A stretch of 64,000 bases of DNA from Sorangium cellulosum So ce56. GTDB taxonomy: Bacteria > Myxococcota_A > Polyangia > Polyangiales > Polyangiaceae. The stretch spans positions 1,426,001-1,490,000 of the forward strand of contig NC_010162.1 of the NCBI RefSeq assembly GCF_000067165.1. Direction: 5' to 3'. Shown here in pieces: positions 27,629 through 36,887 of this stretch. Both the position numbers and the translations under genes were made by a program. Position 1 is the first letter of the stretch. Each line of letters begins with the position of its first letter. The notes beneath the pieces were generated by a model, which ran no database searches, was not told where the DNA came from, and saw only the letters and a program-made list of their open reading frames with translations.

Positions 27629-29218
27629 ATGACGATGGATGCAATTCTGCCGCTCAGCGACCACCGGAGCGATCGCGCGCCGCACGAGGCGATCGCGCCG
27701 GCGCGTCACACGCCGTCGACGGGACCCGCGCGGGGAGGGCTCTCCTCCGTCAGGGTGCAAGCGGCCATTCCAGAGAATCCCTTCGCTGCCCTCTCCGGCG
27801 CCAACGGGCGGCCGCTCAAGGTCGCCATCCTCAGCGATTTCACGCGCATTCCTTACGCGAATGGCGCGGTCTTCCAGACGCGGGCCCTGTATCGCGCGCT
27901 CAACACCTGTGGTCACCAGGCAACACTGATCGGACCTCGGGATCCGGATGCCTCGGCCGACGAGATCCCTCCCGGCACCGTCGCCTTGCCCAGCCTGCCG
28001 CTGCGCACCTACCCGGGGGTGCACCTGCCCATCCCCGTGGGATCCTCGGTGCTCGATCCGATGCGGTGGGATTTTGACATCTGCTTTGCGCAGACCACGA
28101 CCCTGCTCGTCGAGTTCGGCATCTGGCTGCGCAAGATGCGCGGCATCCCGCTGCTCTGCGTGAACACGACGCACCTCGCGGCCGCGTACGACGTTCTCCT
28201 GCCGGAGCGGGTCTCCCGGATCGGCGCGGTCCACACGGTGCTCCACAAGACGCTCCGCGCGCCGATGGAGCGGCTCTTCGTGGACCTGTACAACCAGGGA
28301 GACGGCCTCGTCGTGCTGAGCGAGGGCCTGCGCGATTACTGGCGCGAACGGGGCGTGACGGTGCCCATCCACGTCATCCCGCGGATGGTGCCCGAGGACG
28401 TGTTCGAGCGCCCGCTCGGCCCCGACCCCTACGTGCAGCTGCTCGAGGAGCGCGGGCTCGACCCGCGCGGCCCCCGCCTCGTCTGCGCGGGCCGCCACAC
28501 CCGGGAGAAGTCGCAGCACCGGCTGATCCGCATCTTCGCCGAGCACATCGCCCCGCACGAGCCGCAGGCGACGCTCACGCTCGTCGGCGACGGGCCGGAC
28601 AGCGCGGCGTACGCCGCGCTCGCGCGCGAGCTGGGCGTCGCGCGCCGGGTCATCTTCACGGGCGAGGTGCCGTACAGCCAGATCTCGGACTACTACCGGC
28701 ACGCGAACCTCTTCCTGCACGCCTCGCTGAGCGAGACGTTCGGGAACGTGCTGAGCGAGGCGCTCTGGTGCGGCTCCCCGACGGTCGCGTTCGCCGACGG
28801 CATGGGCGTGAGCTCGCAGATCCAGAGCGGCCACAACGGCCTGCTCATCGACCCGGGCCGCGGGCCGATCGCCGAGGAGAGCGCGAACGCCGCGTTCGGC
28901 AAGGCCGTGCTCGCGCTCACGCGCGACCCGCTCGCCGCCGCGCGGCTCGGGAGCGCGGCCGCGCAGCGGGCGCGCGAGCGGTCCTCGCCCCTCGTCGTGC
29001 AGCGGATGCTGGCGAACGCGTTCGCGCACGCGCGCGAGCACGCGAGGCAATCCAACCTGCGCCCGCTCGTCGACGGGCCGAAGGCGCTCCAGTGGCTGGA
29101 GACTTTCCGGCACTTCCGCACCTGGATGGGCTTCACCGGCGGCCTCTTCGCGTTCGGCCACCTGCGCCCCGCGGCGGCGCCGCGGCCCAAGGGTATCCAG
29201 CCGTCGTTCTGCGCCTAG
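27629..29218 (+). CDS. GT4-family glycosyltransferase
   Basis: A 529-residue protein. About 60 polar N-terminal residues precede the GT-B fold, which begins 'LKVAILSDFTRIPYANGAV'. The C-terminal half contains 'RLVCAGRHTREKSQHRLI', 'LTLVGDGPDSAAY' and the donor motif 'SETFGNVLSEALWCG' (E-x7-E). It resembles alpha-mannosyl or glycolipid transferases that modify diacylglycerol-type acceptors. A CAGGAG site precedes the ATG; a second ATG two codons later is possible. The RND exporter gene follows after 78 bases. Confidence 0.87.
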   Translation: MTMDAILPLSDHRSDRAPHEAIAPARHTPSTGPARGGLSSVRVQAAIPENPFAALSGANGRPLKVAILSDFTRIPYANGAVFQTRALYRALNTCGHQATLIGPRDPDASADEIPPGTVALPSLPLRTYPGVHLPIPVGSSVLDPMRWDFDICFAQTTTLLVEFGIWLRKMRGIPLLCVNTTHLAAAYDVLLPERVSRIGAVHTVLHKTLRAPMERLFVDLYNQGDGLVVLSEGLRDYWRERGVTVPIHVIPRMVPEDVFERPLGPDPYVQLLEERGLDPRGPRLVCAGRHTREKSQHRLIRIFAEHIAPHEPQATLTLVGDGPDSAAYAALARELGVARRVIFTGEVPYSQISDYYRHANLFLHASLSETFGNVLSEALWCGSPTVAFADGMGVSSQIQSGHNGLLIDPGRGPIAEESANAAFGKAVLALTRDPLAAARLGSAAAQRARERSSPLVVQRMLANAFAHAREHARQSNLRPLVDGPKALQWLETFRHFRTWMGFTGGLFAFGHLRPAAAPRPKGIQPSFCA

Positions 29219-29296
29219 CGCGCGTGGTAAGACCGGCCCGAAGCCGGCCCGCACGCGGCCGCTTCGAGGTGTTCCCGGTTTCGAGGTGTCCTTCGA

Positions 29297-31930
29297 ATGC
29301 TCCTCAGGATGATCGGTGCGCTCGTCGATATCAGCGGGCGCCGTCCCTGGCTCGTCATTGCGCTCGCCCTCCTCTCCATGGCAGGGCTATGGGGGTACGC
29401 GTCGCGGCTCGAGCTGCGCACGGAGCTCCGCGAGCTCTTGCCGCGCGACAGCCCGGCGTTCCAGGCCTACGAGCGTCAGGCCCAGCGCGTGGACGGTGGA
29501 GCGCAGCTCATCGTCATCGCCGAGTCGCCGGATCGCGGCGCGAACGAGCGGTTCATCGACGCGCTCGCGGAGCAGCTGAACGAGCCGCTCCGCAAGCGCG
29601 CGGCCTGCGCCGCGTCGTGCGGCGACGACGCCTGCCGGGCGGCGTGCGGGCCGCCGGCGCTCATCCGCTACGTGGAGTCCGGCACGAAGGAGGTCCGCAG
29701 CTTCTTCGACGCGAACAAGTGGCTGTACGCGAGCGTCCGCGAGCTCGAGGCGGCGGACGAGGCGATCGAGCTGGAGCTCGCGCTGCGGAGCGGCCTCATC
29801 GAGGATCTGGAGGCCTCCGGGGCGCCTGGAGGTGACGCGGGCGCGGCGGCGACGCCGGCGCCGGCGCCGGCCCAGAAGGGGCTGTCGCTCGACGAGACCT
29901 GGCAGGAGCTCCAGCGGCGCCTGAAGAAGATCGACGAGTTCCCGAGCGGCTACTTCGCCACGCCCGACGGGCGCATGGTCGCGCTCCGCATCGTCTCGCG
30001 CAGCGCCGGCATGGGCGATCGCCGCGCGGCGGAGCTCCTCGACCAGGTGACCGCGCTCGTCTCGCGCCTCGATCCTGCGGCGTTCCACCCGGCCATGCAG
30101 GTCGGGTACGCGGGCGACATCCCGAACGCCATCGCCGAGCAGAAGTCGCTCGTCAGCGAGGCGGTGTGGGCCACCGTGATCGCGCTCGTGCTGATCGTCG
30201 GCGGCGTGATGATCTACTACCGCTCGCCCTGGTCGCTCCTGGTGATCCTGCTCCCCACGGCCTTCGGCGCCAGCGCGGGGTACGCGTTCGCGACCCTGAC
30301 CTACGGCTACGTCAACACGGTCGGCGCCTTCCTCGGGGCGATCATCGTCGGCAACGGGGTCAATTACCCGATCGTGCTCCTGTCGAGGTACCGCGACTTC
30401 CGCGCGCGCGGCATGCCCGCGGACGAGGCGCGGCGCGAGGCGGTCATCAACGCGTTCCGCGCCGAGCTCGTCGGGGCGAGCGTGGCGGCGATCGCCTACG
30501 GATCGCTCACGATCACGCACTTCCGCGGGTTCAGCCAGTTCGGCACGATCGGCTTCGTCGGGATGATCATGGTGTGGGCGTCCATCGTGCCGCTCGTGCC
30601 CGCGACGCTCGTCGCGATCGAGCGCATCCAGGCGAGGCTCCCGCCCTGGATGCGCGATCCGCCGCCGCGCGTCTCGGACGAGGGCACCGCGGGGCCCGGC
30701 GCGCGGGCGCTCGCGCGCGTGACGTCGCGGTGGCCGCTCGCATTCCTCGCGGTCGCGCCGGTCATCGTCGCGCTCGCGGCGTGGAAGCTCCCCGCGTACA
30801 TCCAGGACCCCTGGGAGTACAACTTCGCGCGCCTCGGCTCGAAGAGCTCGCGGGAGAAGGGCGCGGGGAGCTGGTCGCTCAAGGCGTCCGAGGTCTTCGG
30901 CGGGAAGATGAACGTCGCCGGCGCGATGATGCTCGCCGACACCCCCGAGCAGGTGCCGGCCATCAAGGCGCAGATCCTCGCGAACGACGCGAAGGATCCG
31001 CAGGGCCAGCTCGTGGCCGACGTCGCGACGATCGCCGACGCCCTCCCCGGCACGGCCGAGGAGCAGCAACGGAAGATCGAGATCCTGGAGCGGATCCGGG
31101 ACCGGCTGACCCCGCGGGTGCTGAAGGCCCTGCGCCCCGAGGAGCGGGAGCGCGTCCTCAGCATGAAGCCGCCGGAGACGCTGCGCGTCATCGGCCCGAA
31201 GGACCTGCCCGACCTCATCCGCCGCCGGTTCGAGGAGAACAACGGCGTCGTGGGGACGGTGTTCTACGTGAAGTACAAGAACAACGTCTCGTTCTCGAAC
31301 GGCAGGAACCTCCTGCGGATGGCCGACACGACCGGCAACGTGGTCCTCCCCGACGGGACCCACGTCGTCACGGCGAGCAGGCCGACGGTCTTCGCCGAGA
31401 TGATCCGGTCGATGGAGCGCGACGGCCCGCTGGCGACGGCGGCCTCGTTCCTCGCGGTCACGATCGTCGTGGTGCTCGCGACGGGCAGCATCGCGGGCGC
31501 GCTCGCGGTCCTCCTGGCCCTCGTGCTCGGCGTGCTCGCGACGGCCACCGCCATGGCGGCGCTCGACGTCAAGATCAACTTCCTGAACTTCATCGCGCTC
31601 CCGATCACGTTCGGCATCGGCTGCGAGTACCCCTTCAACGTCTTCGATCGCGCGCGGCTGCTCGGCGGCGACGTGGCGCTCGCGCTCAAGCGCTCGGCCG
31701 GCCCCGTGGCCCTCTGCAGCTACACGACCGTGCTGGGCTACGGGTCGCTCGTCTTCGCCGACAACCAGGCGCTGAACTCCTTCGGCTGGGTCGCGGTCAG
31801 CGGCGAGGTGGCGTGCGTCGCGACCGCGCTCCTGTTCCTCCCGGCGCTGCTCCACGTCATGAACCGCTCGGCGCGGATGCGGCGCTCGTGGAAGGGCGGC
31901 CTCCTCCTGCGCGGGAGCAACCATTCGTGA
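29297..31930 (+). CDS. RND/MMPL-family exporter
   Basis: An 877-residue inner-membrane transporter with the RND repeat: one helix, a large periplasmic loop, five helices, then the same again. Clear parts are 'RPWLVIALALLSMAGL' (TM1), 'IALVLIVGGVMIYYRSPW', 'GNGVNYPIVLLSRYRD' (TM4, with Asn where some relatives have Asp) and 'PITFGIGCEYPFNVFDRA' near the end. This is the MMPL/HpnN type that moves lipids, such as hopanoids or mycolate glycolipids, rather than drugs. The first periplasmic loop carries a four-Cys insertion ('CAASCGDDACRAAC', residues about 97-110). The stop overlaps the following glycosyltransferase start (GTGA), so export and glycosylation genes are coupled. Confidence 0.85.
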   Translation: MLLRMIGALVDISGRRPWLVIALALLSMAGLWGYASRLELRTELRELLPRDSPAFQAYERQAQRVDGGAQLIVIAESPDRGANERFIDALAEQLNEPLRKRAACAASCGDDACRAACGPPALIRYVESGTKEVRSFFDANKWLYASVRELEAADEAIELELALRSGLIEDLEASGAPGGDAGAAATPAPAPAQKGLSLDETWQELQRRLKKIDEFPSGYFATPDGRMVALRIVSRSAGMGDRRAAELLDQVTALVSRLDPAAFHPAMQVGYAGDIPNAIAEQKSLVSEAVWATVIALVLIVGGVMIYYRSPWSLLVILLPTAFGASAGYAFATLTYGYVNTVGAFLGAIIVGNGVNYPIVLLSRYRDFRARGMPADEARREAVINAFRAELVGASVAAIAYGSLTITHFRGFSQFGTIGFVGMIMVWASIVPLVPATLVAIERIQARLPPWMRDPPPRVSDEGTAGPGARALARVTSRWPLAFLAVAPVIVALAAWKLPAYIQDPWEYNFARLGSKSSREKGAGSWSLKASEVFGGKMNVAGAMMLADTPEQVPAIKAQILANDAKDPQGQLVADVATIADALPGTAEEQQRKIEILERIRDRLTPRVLKALRPEERERVLSMKPPETLRVIGPKDLPDLIRRRFEENNGVVGTVFYVKYKNNVSFSNGRNLLRMADTTGNVVLPDGTHVVTASRPTVFAEMIRSMERDGPLATAASFLAVTIVVVLATGSIAGALAVLLALVLGVLATATAMAALDVKINFLNFIALPITFGIGCEYPFNVFDRARLLGGDVALALKRSAGPVALCSYTTVLGYGSLVFADNQALNSFGWVAVSGEVACVATALLFLPALLHVMNRSARMRRSWKGGLLLRGSNHS

Positions 31931-33105
31931 AGATCCTCGACGTCGCGGAGTTCTTCTCGTCCCGCGGGGGCGGCGTGCGGTCGTACCTGGAGGAGCTCGT
32001 GCGCCAGGGGAGCCGGCGCGGCCACGAGATCGTCGTCGTGGCGCCCGGGCCGCGCGACGAGGTCGTCCCGCTCGAGCGGGGCCGCATCGTGCGGGTGGCC
32101 GGCCCGCCGATGCCGTACGACCCGACCTACCACGCGCTCCTCCGGCTCGGCGCGGCGCGGGCGATCATCCGCCGCGAGGCGCCGGACGTCGTGCAGGCGA
32201 GCGCGCCGTACACGGCCGCGCTCGTCGCGGCGAGCGCCCGCGAGGTCCCGCTCCGCACGTTCGTGTACCACTCGGATCAGATCAGCACCTACGCGGCGCC
32301 GCTGCTCGATCGGGTGCGCCCGCGCGCGGTCGCCCGGGCGATCGAGGGCGCGCTGTTCGCCTGGCCGCGCGCGCTGTCGCGGCGGTTCGACGCGACGATC
32401 GCCCCCGGGACGTTCATCGCGGAGCAGCTCCGCAGCCACGGCTGCGAGCGCGTCCACCGCGTCACCTTCGGCGTGAAGCGCGGCGATTTCGGCCCCGCCC
32501 GCGCGGACGCGGCGCTGCGCCGCGGCCTGCTCGGCCGGTTCGCGGACGAGCCGTCGGCCGCGCTGCTCCTCGTCGCGTGCCGGCTCGCCGTCGAGAAGCG
32601 GGTGGCGCTCGTGATCGACGCCGCGCGAGAGCTCGCGGCGCGGCGCCCGGTCGCCCTCGCGGTGCTGGGCGACGGGCCCGAGCGGGCGCGGCTCGAGCGG
32701 CGCGCGGCCGCCCTTCCGCAGGTGACCTTCCTCGGCTTCGCCAAGGACCGCGCCACCTACGCCGCGCTGCACGCCAGCGCCGACGTCTTCGTCCACGGGG
32801 GCGCCGCCGAGACGTTCGGCTTCGTGCTGGGCGAGGCGCTGTGCTCGGGCCTGCCGCTCGTCGTCCCGGCCGCCGGCGCCGCGCTGGATTTCGTGCAGCC
32901 CGGCGCCGCCGAGGTGTACGCGCCGCGCGCCTCGCCGGGCGAGGTGGCCGCCGCGATCGAGCGGGTGCTCGCGCGCCCGCGGGAGGAGCGCGTCGCGGCG
33001 GCGCGGGCCGCGGGGGAGCGGCTGCCCACGAGCGACGAGCACTTCGAAGCGCTGTTCGCGCTCTACGCGGACCTGCTCGAGCGCGGGGTGCGCGGCGGGG
33101 GCTGA
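31927..33105 (+). CDS. GT4-family glycosyltransferase
   Basis: A 392-residue GT-B protein starting with a GTG that overlaps the RND gene stop. N-terminal 'KILDVAEFFSSRGGGVRSYL' is typical of GT4 enzymes with a Gly-rich acceptor loop. The donor motif is 'AETFGFVLGEALCSG' (E-x7-E), after 'ALAVLGDGPERARLE'. It resembles PimB/MgtA-like mannosyltransferases acting on lipid acceptors, which fits the coupled lipid-type exporter. It ends only four bases before the next gene's GTG. Confidence 0.88.
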   Translation: MKILDVAEFFSSRGGGVRSYLEELVRQGSRRGHEIVVVAPGPRDEVVPLERGRIVRVAGPPMPYDPTYHALLRLGAARAIIRREAPDVVQASAPYTAALVAASAREVPLRTFVYHSDQISTYAAPLLDRVRPRAVARAIEGALFAWPRALSRRFDATIAPGTFIAEQLRSHGCERVHRVTFGVKRGDFGPARADAALRRGLLGRFADEPSAALLLVACRLAVEKRVALVIDAARELAARRPVALAVLGDGPERARLERRAAALPQVTFLGFAKDRATYAALHASADVFVHGGAAETFGFVLGEALCSGLPLVVPAAGAALDFVQPGAAEVYAPRASPGEVAAAIERVLARPREERVAAARAAGERLPTSDEHFEALFALYADLLERGVRGGG

Positions 33106-33109
33106 CGTC

Positions 33110-34459
33110 GTGGACGCCAGCTTGCCCTCGAGAGGATCGATCGTGCGCCCCTTCCTGCTGATCTCCCCCGCCTTCGCGCCCCAGACGAGCGTCGGCGCCT
33201 TCCGCTGGGTGAAGCTCGCGCGGCACCTGCCGCGCCACGGCTTCCGCGTCGCCGTCCTGTCGGGGACCTTCCCCGAGGATCCGCGCGACGACGGGCTGCT
33301 CGCCGCGCTGCCGCCCGAGGTCGAGGTCTTCGACGAGTACCTCGATCCGGCCGTCCTCGCCGCGGGCGCCGCGCTGCACGCCCTCCGCGCGCGGGCGCCG
33401 CTCCCCGCGGGGCGCGCGGGGCCGCTCGTCGGGCTCCGCCCGTTCCAGGCGATCACCGACCGCTGGATCGCGCACGCGCCGCGCGGGGCGCGCGCGGCCG
33501 TCGCCCTGGCCCGCCGCACCGGCGCGCGGGCCGTCGTGGTGAGCGCCGGGCCGTACTCGGCCTGCCCGGCCGGCCTCCACGTGAAGCGGGCGCTCGGCGT
33601 GCCGCTCGTCCTCGACATGCGCGACCCGTACTCGCTGCACGAGACGGGGAACGGGCCGCCGTCCGGCCTGGCCGAGCGGGCCCGGCGCGCCATCGTCCCG
33701 CGCCTGGAGCGCCGCTGGCTCGAGGGCGCCGACCACGTGATCTTCAACACGCGGGCCGCGCTCGAGGCCTACCGCGCGCGCTTCCCCGAGCTCTCGTCGA
33801 AGTCCTCGTTCGTGCGCAACCACTTCGATCTCGCGCTGTACGCGCCGCCGCCCGCGCCGGAGCCGCCCCGCCGCTTCGTCGTGCTCCACCTCGGCACGAT
33901 CCGCGAGGAGGCCTCGGCAGACCAGATAGGCGCCGCGCTGCGGCGGTTCATCGACCGCGAGCGGCTCGCGCCCGAGGACGTCGTCCTCCGACAGATCGGC
34001 CGGATGTCCGACCACGATCGCGCCTGCTTCGAGCGCATGGGGCTCACGCCGTACATCGAGGCGCTCCCCCCGGTCCCGCAGCGCGACGTGCTCGGCGAGC
34101 TCAGGCGGGCGCACGTGCTGCTCGCGATGCTCAGCCCCCACGTCGTGCTGCGCGTCTCGGCCAAGACCTACGACTACGCCGCGTCGGGGATGCCCGTCGT
34201 CAGCGTGACGGCGAACCGCGAGGTCGAAGAGCTCCTCTCGTACCGGAGCGACAACGCGCGCGTCGCGCCGGACGACGCGGACGGCATCGCCGCCGCGCTC
34301 GCGCGCCACCTCGCGCGCTTCCGGGAGACGGGCGCGCTGCCGGTCCCGGCGCCTCCGCCCGCGGCGCTCTCGTCCGAGGCGGCCGCGGCCAGCGTCGCCG
34401 CGATCCTGGACCGCGTCATCGCCGACGCGCCCGCCCGCCGCGCCCGCCAGCCTCCTTGA
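33110..34459 (+). CDS. Glycosyltransferase (GT4-like), divergent
   Basis: A protein of up to 449 residues with a GT-B layout: 'FLLISPAFAPQTSVGAFRWVKLARHLPRHG' region at the start, 'VPLVLDMRDPYSLHETG' in the linker, and 'SAKTYDYAASGMPVVSV' in place of the usual E-x7-E donor motif. The last is characteristic of the WbuB-like subgroup. A GTG at 33143 (giving 'VRPFLLISP', with a GAGAGG site) is an equally likely start and fits the family better. It probably belongs to one transcript with the RND and GT4 genes just upstream. Confidence 0.8.
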   Translation: MDASLPSRGSIVRPFLLISPAFAPQTSVGAFRWVKLARHLPRHGFRVAVLSGTFPEDPRDDGLLAALPPEVEVFDEYLDPAVLAAGAALHALRARAPLPAGRAGPLVGLRPFQAITDRWIAHAPRGARAAVALARRTGARAVVVSAGPYSACPAGLHVKRALGVPLVLDMRDPYSLHETGNGPPSGLAERARRAIVPRLERRWLEGADHVIFNTRAALEAYRARFPELSSKSSFVRNHFDLALYAPPPAPEPPRRFVVLHLGTIREEASADQIGAALRRFIDRERLAPEDVVLRQIGRMSDHDRACFERMGLTPYIEALPPVPQRDVLGELRRAHVLLAMLSPHVVLRVSAKTYDYAASGMPVVSVTANREVEELLSYRSDNARVAPDDADGIAAALARHLARFRETGALPVPAPPPAALSSEAAAASVAAILDRVIADAPARRARQPP

Positions 34460-34585
34460 ATACGGTAGTCCGGCGGGGAGGGGGCCGTCGCGCAACCAGC
34501 GCCGACCCTCGCCCTGCCGTCAGGCACTAGACTGGCGCGCGCCGCGCCGCCTTCGCGGCGCCATCCCCCTTCCTCGGAGCTGTGC

Positions 34586-36034
34586 ATGCGCTTTCTCCAC
34601 CCCGAGCATGACGAGAGCCTGGAGCTCGCCCTCGAAGACGTGTTCCTGACACCCGGGTACTTCGCCGGCGGCTCCCGCCTCGAGACCGACCTGCGCCCGG
34701 CGGACTTCCCTGGCGGCTCGCACCCGATCGTCTCGGCGAACATGAACGCGGTCACCGGCAAGCGGATGGCGGAGACGATGGCCCGCTTCGGCGGCCTCGG
34801 CGTGCTCCCGCAGGACATGGATCTCGACACGGTCGAGCGCATCGTCCACCACATCAAGCGCGCCGACCCGCGCTACGACACGCCCCTCTCGGTCTCCCCG
34901 CGGGCCACGCTCCGCGACGTGCACGGCATCATCCGCAAGCGATCGCACGACATGGTGGTCGTGGTCGACGACGAGCGGCGGCCGATCGGCATCGTCACCC
35001 ACGCCGACCTGCGCGACCGGGATCAGTACACGCCCGCGTCCGCGCTCATGTCGTCGCGCCTCATCACCATCCCGGCCGGCACGCCGAACCGGACGGCCTT
35101 CCTGCTGATGGAGGACGCCCGCGTGAAGGCGGTCCCCGTGCTCGACGGGGACGGGCGGCTCCACGGCGTGCTGACGCGCGACGACGCCGTGCGGCTCGAG
35201 CTGCTCAAGCCGACGCTCGACGGCGGCGGCGAGCTCATGGTCGCGGCGGCGATCGGGATCTCCGCGCAGGCGGCTCAGAGCGCCGCGCGCCTGCTCGAGA
35301 TCGGCGTGTCCGCGATCGTGCTCGACACCGCGCATGGCCACCAGCGCCGGATGATCGAGGCGATCCGCGCCGTGCGGGGCGCCGTCGGCGACGCCGTCCC
35401 GCTCGTGGCCGGCAACGTCTGCACGGCGGAGGGCACGCGGGCCCTCATCGAGGCGGGCGCCGGCATCGTGAAGGTGAACGTCGGCCCCGGCGCGATGTGC
35501 ACGACGCGCATGCAGACCGGCGCCGGCCGCCCGACGTTCTCCTCGGTGCTCGCGTGCGCCCGCGAGGCGCGCCGCCACGGCAAGCGCGTCTGGGCCGACG
35601 GCGGCGTCCGTCACCCGCGCGACGTGGCGCTCTACCTCGCCGCCGGCGCCTCGCGCGTCATGGTCGGGACGACGCTCGCCGGCACGTACGAGAGCCCGGG
35701 CGACGTCATGGAGGACCGCGACGGGCTGCTCTACAAGGAGAACTACGGCATGGCGAGCGCCCGCGCGGTCAGCGAGCGCACCGCGGACCTCGACGCGTTC
35801 GAGCGCGCCAAGAAGGCCTTCTTCCGCGAGGGCATCTCGACGTCGCGCATCTACATCCACGAGGGGCGCGAGAGCGTCGGCGCCATCCTGATCGAGATGA
35901 TCACCGGCGTGCAGTCGGCGTGCACCTACGCCGGCGCGGCGAACCTCGACGAGCTCCACGACAAGGCCGTCATCGGGGTGCAGACGCTGGCGGGGTACGG
36001 CGAGGGCAAGCCGCACGGAATCGAACGGCGTTGA
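34586..36034 (+). CDS. guaB1: GuaB1-family IMP dehydrogenase-related protein (probable GMP reductase)
   Basis: A 482-residue (beta/alpha)8-barrel protein with an inserted CBS pair (about 95-205; 'VVVVDDERRPIGIVTHADLRDRD', 'KAVPVLDGDGRLHGVLTRDD'). Catalytic Cys305 lies in 'GPGAMCTTR', and 'LDTAHGH' and 'VAGNVCT' are the substrate loops. The N terminus 'MRFLHP', with 'LEDVFLTPGYF', fits the IMP-dehydrogenase-related GuaB1 family (TIGR01303). Mycobacterial GuaB1 has been shown to reduce GMP to IMP rather than oxidise IMP. The role is therefore probably purine salvage. The stop codon lies inside a 14-bp tandem repeat. Its link to the surrounding envelope genes is unclear. Confidence 0.85.
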   Translation: MRFLHPEHDESLELALEDVFLTPGYFAGGSRLETDLRPADFPGGSHPIVSANMNAVTGKRMAETMARFGGLGVLPQDMDLDTVERIVHHIKRADPRYDTPLSVSPRATLRDVHGIIRKRSHDMVVVVDDERRPIGIVTHADLRDRDQYTPASALMSSRLITIPAGTPNRTAFLLMEDARVKAVPVLDGDGRLHGVLTRDDAVRLELLKPTLDGGGELMVAAAIGISAQAAQSAARLLEIGVSAIVLDTAHGHQRRMIEAIRAVRGAVGDAVPLVAGNVCTAEGTRALIEAGAGIVKVNVGPGAMCTTRMQTGAGRPTFSSVLACAREARRHGKRVWADGGVRHPRDVALYLAAGASRVMVGTTLAGTYESPGDVMEDRDGLLYKENYGMASARAVSERTADLDAFERAKKAFFREGISTSRIYIHEGRESVGAILIEMITGVQSACTYAGAANLDELHDKAVIGVQTLAGYGEGKPHGIERR

Positions 36035-36068
36035 CGACGCGGCGTTGACGACGCGGCGTTGACGACGC
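36027..36068. repeat. 14-bp tandem repeat spanning a stop codon
   Basis: Three perfect copies of ggcgttgacgacgc lie at 36027, 36041 and 36055, followed by a partial copy. The first copy contains the TGA stop of the GuaB1 gene, so the repeat duplicates the end of the coding sequence into the intergenic region. Confidence 0.9.
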
Positions 36069-36195
36069 GGCGCGCGACGCGCTCATCGCGCCATGCTTCC
36101 CATGCGCGCGAGCCGCGGCGCGGGATGACGGAAAGGTGACGTGACTTCCACCCGGGCAGCGACGAACCTCCGGCTGCTTACCGTCGAGGTCCTCC

Positions 36196-36834
36196 ATGCC
36201 GAACGCACCCGCTCCACGTTTTTCCGCCGCGCGCCGCGCCGTCCGCCGGTTCGTCGGCCGCACCTGGTTGTCCGTGTTCGGCTGGCGCATGGAGGGCATC
36301 ACGGAGCTCCCGTCGAAGGCGGTGATCATCGCGGCACCTCACACCTCGAACTGGGATTTCCCGTTCACGCTCGCGGTCAGCTACGTGCTCGACCTCGAGT
36401 TCTCCTGGCTCGGCAAGCACACGCTCTTCGAGCCGCCGTTCGGCTTCTTCTTCAAGTGGCTCGGCGGCGTCCCCGTCGACCGCCGCGACCGGAACAACCT
36501 CGTCGCGGCCGTTGTCGACGTGCTGAAGGAGCGCGACGAGCTCATCCTGATCATCGCGCCCGAGGGCACGCGCTCGCGCACGAAGCGCTGGAAGACGGGC
36601 TTCTACTACGTCGCGCTCGGCGCCGGCGTCCCGATCCTCCTCGGATACCTCGACTTCCCCCGCAAGCGGGGCGGGATCCTCCACGTGTTCCACCCAACGG
36701 GCGACATCGAGGCCGACATGGCGGCGATCCGCCGTCTCTATGAGGGCATCGAAGGAAAGCACCCGGAGCGGATGAGCGAGATCACGCTCGGCGCCAGGGG
36801 TGCTCCGGCGAACGGGGCCGTCCAGCACCCCTGA
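36196..36834 (+). CDS. PlsC-type acyltransferase (lysophospholipid acyltransferase family)
   Basis: A 212-residue membrane-associated acyltransferase. The catalytic motif 'HTSNWD' (His49-x4-Asp54) and the glycerophosphate-binding 'PEGTRS' (about 122-127) are both present, as is 'GGVPVDRR'. Family members transfer acyl chains to 1-acyl-glycerol-3-phosphate or related lipids. The protein is short, with no extra domain. Its place among glycosyltransferases and an RND lipid exporter suggests an acylated glycolipid, which is inference. It ends 54 bases before a convergent small gene. Confidence 0.85.
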   Translation: MPNAPAPRFSAARRAVRRFVGRTWLSVFGWRMEGITELPSKAVIIAAPHTSNWDFPFTLAVSYVLDLEFSWLGKHTLFEPPFGFFFKWLGGVPVDRRDRNNLVAAVVDVLKERDELILIIAPEGTRSRTKRWKTGFYYVALGAGVPILLGYLDFPRKRGGILHVFHPTGDIEADMAAIRRLYEGIEGKHPERMSEITLGARGAPANGAVQHP

Positions 36835-36887
36835 GCTCGGGTCGAGGGCGCGCGAGCCGCCTACCCGCGCGGCCGGGGGGGCGCTCG

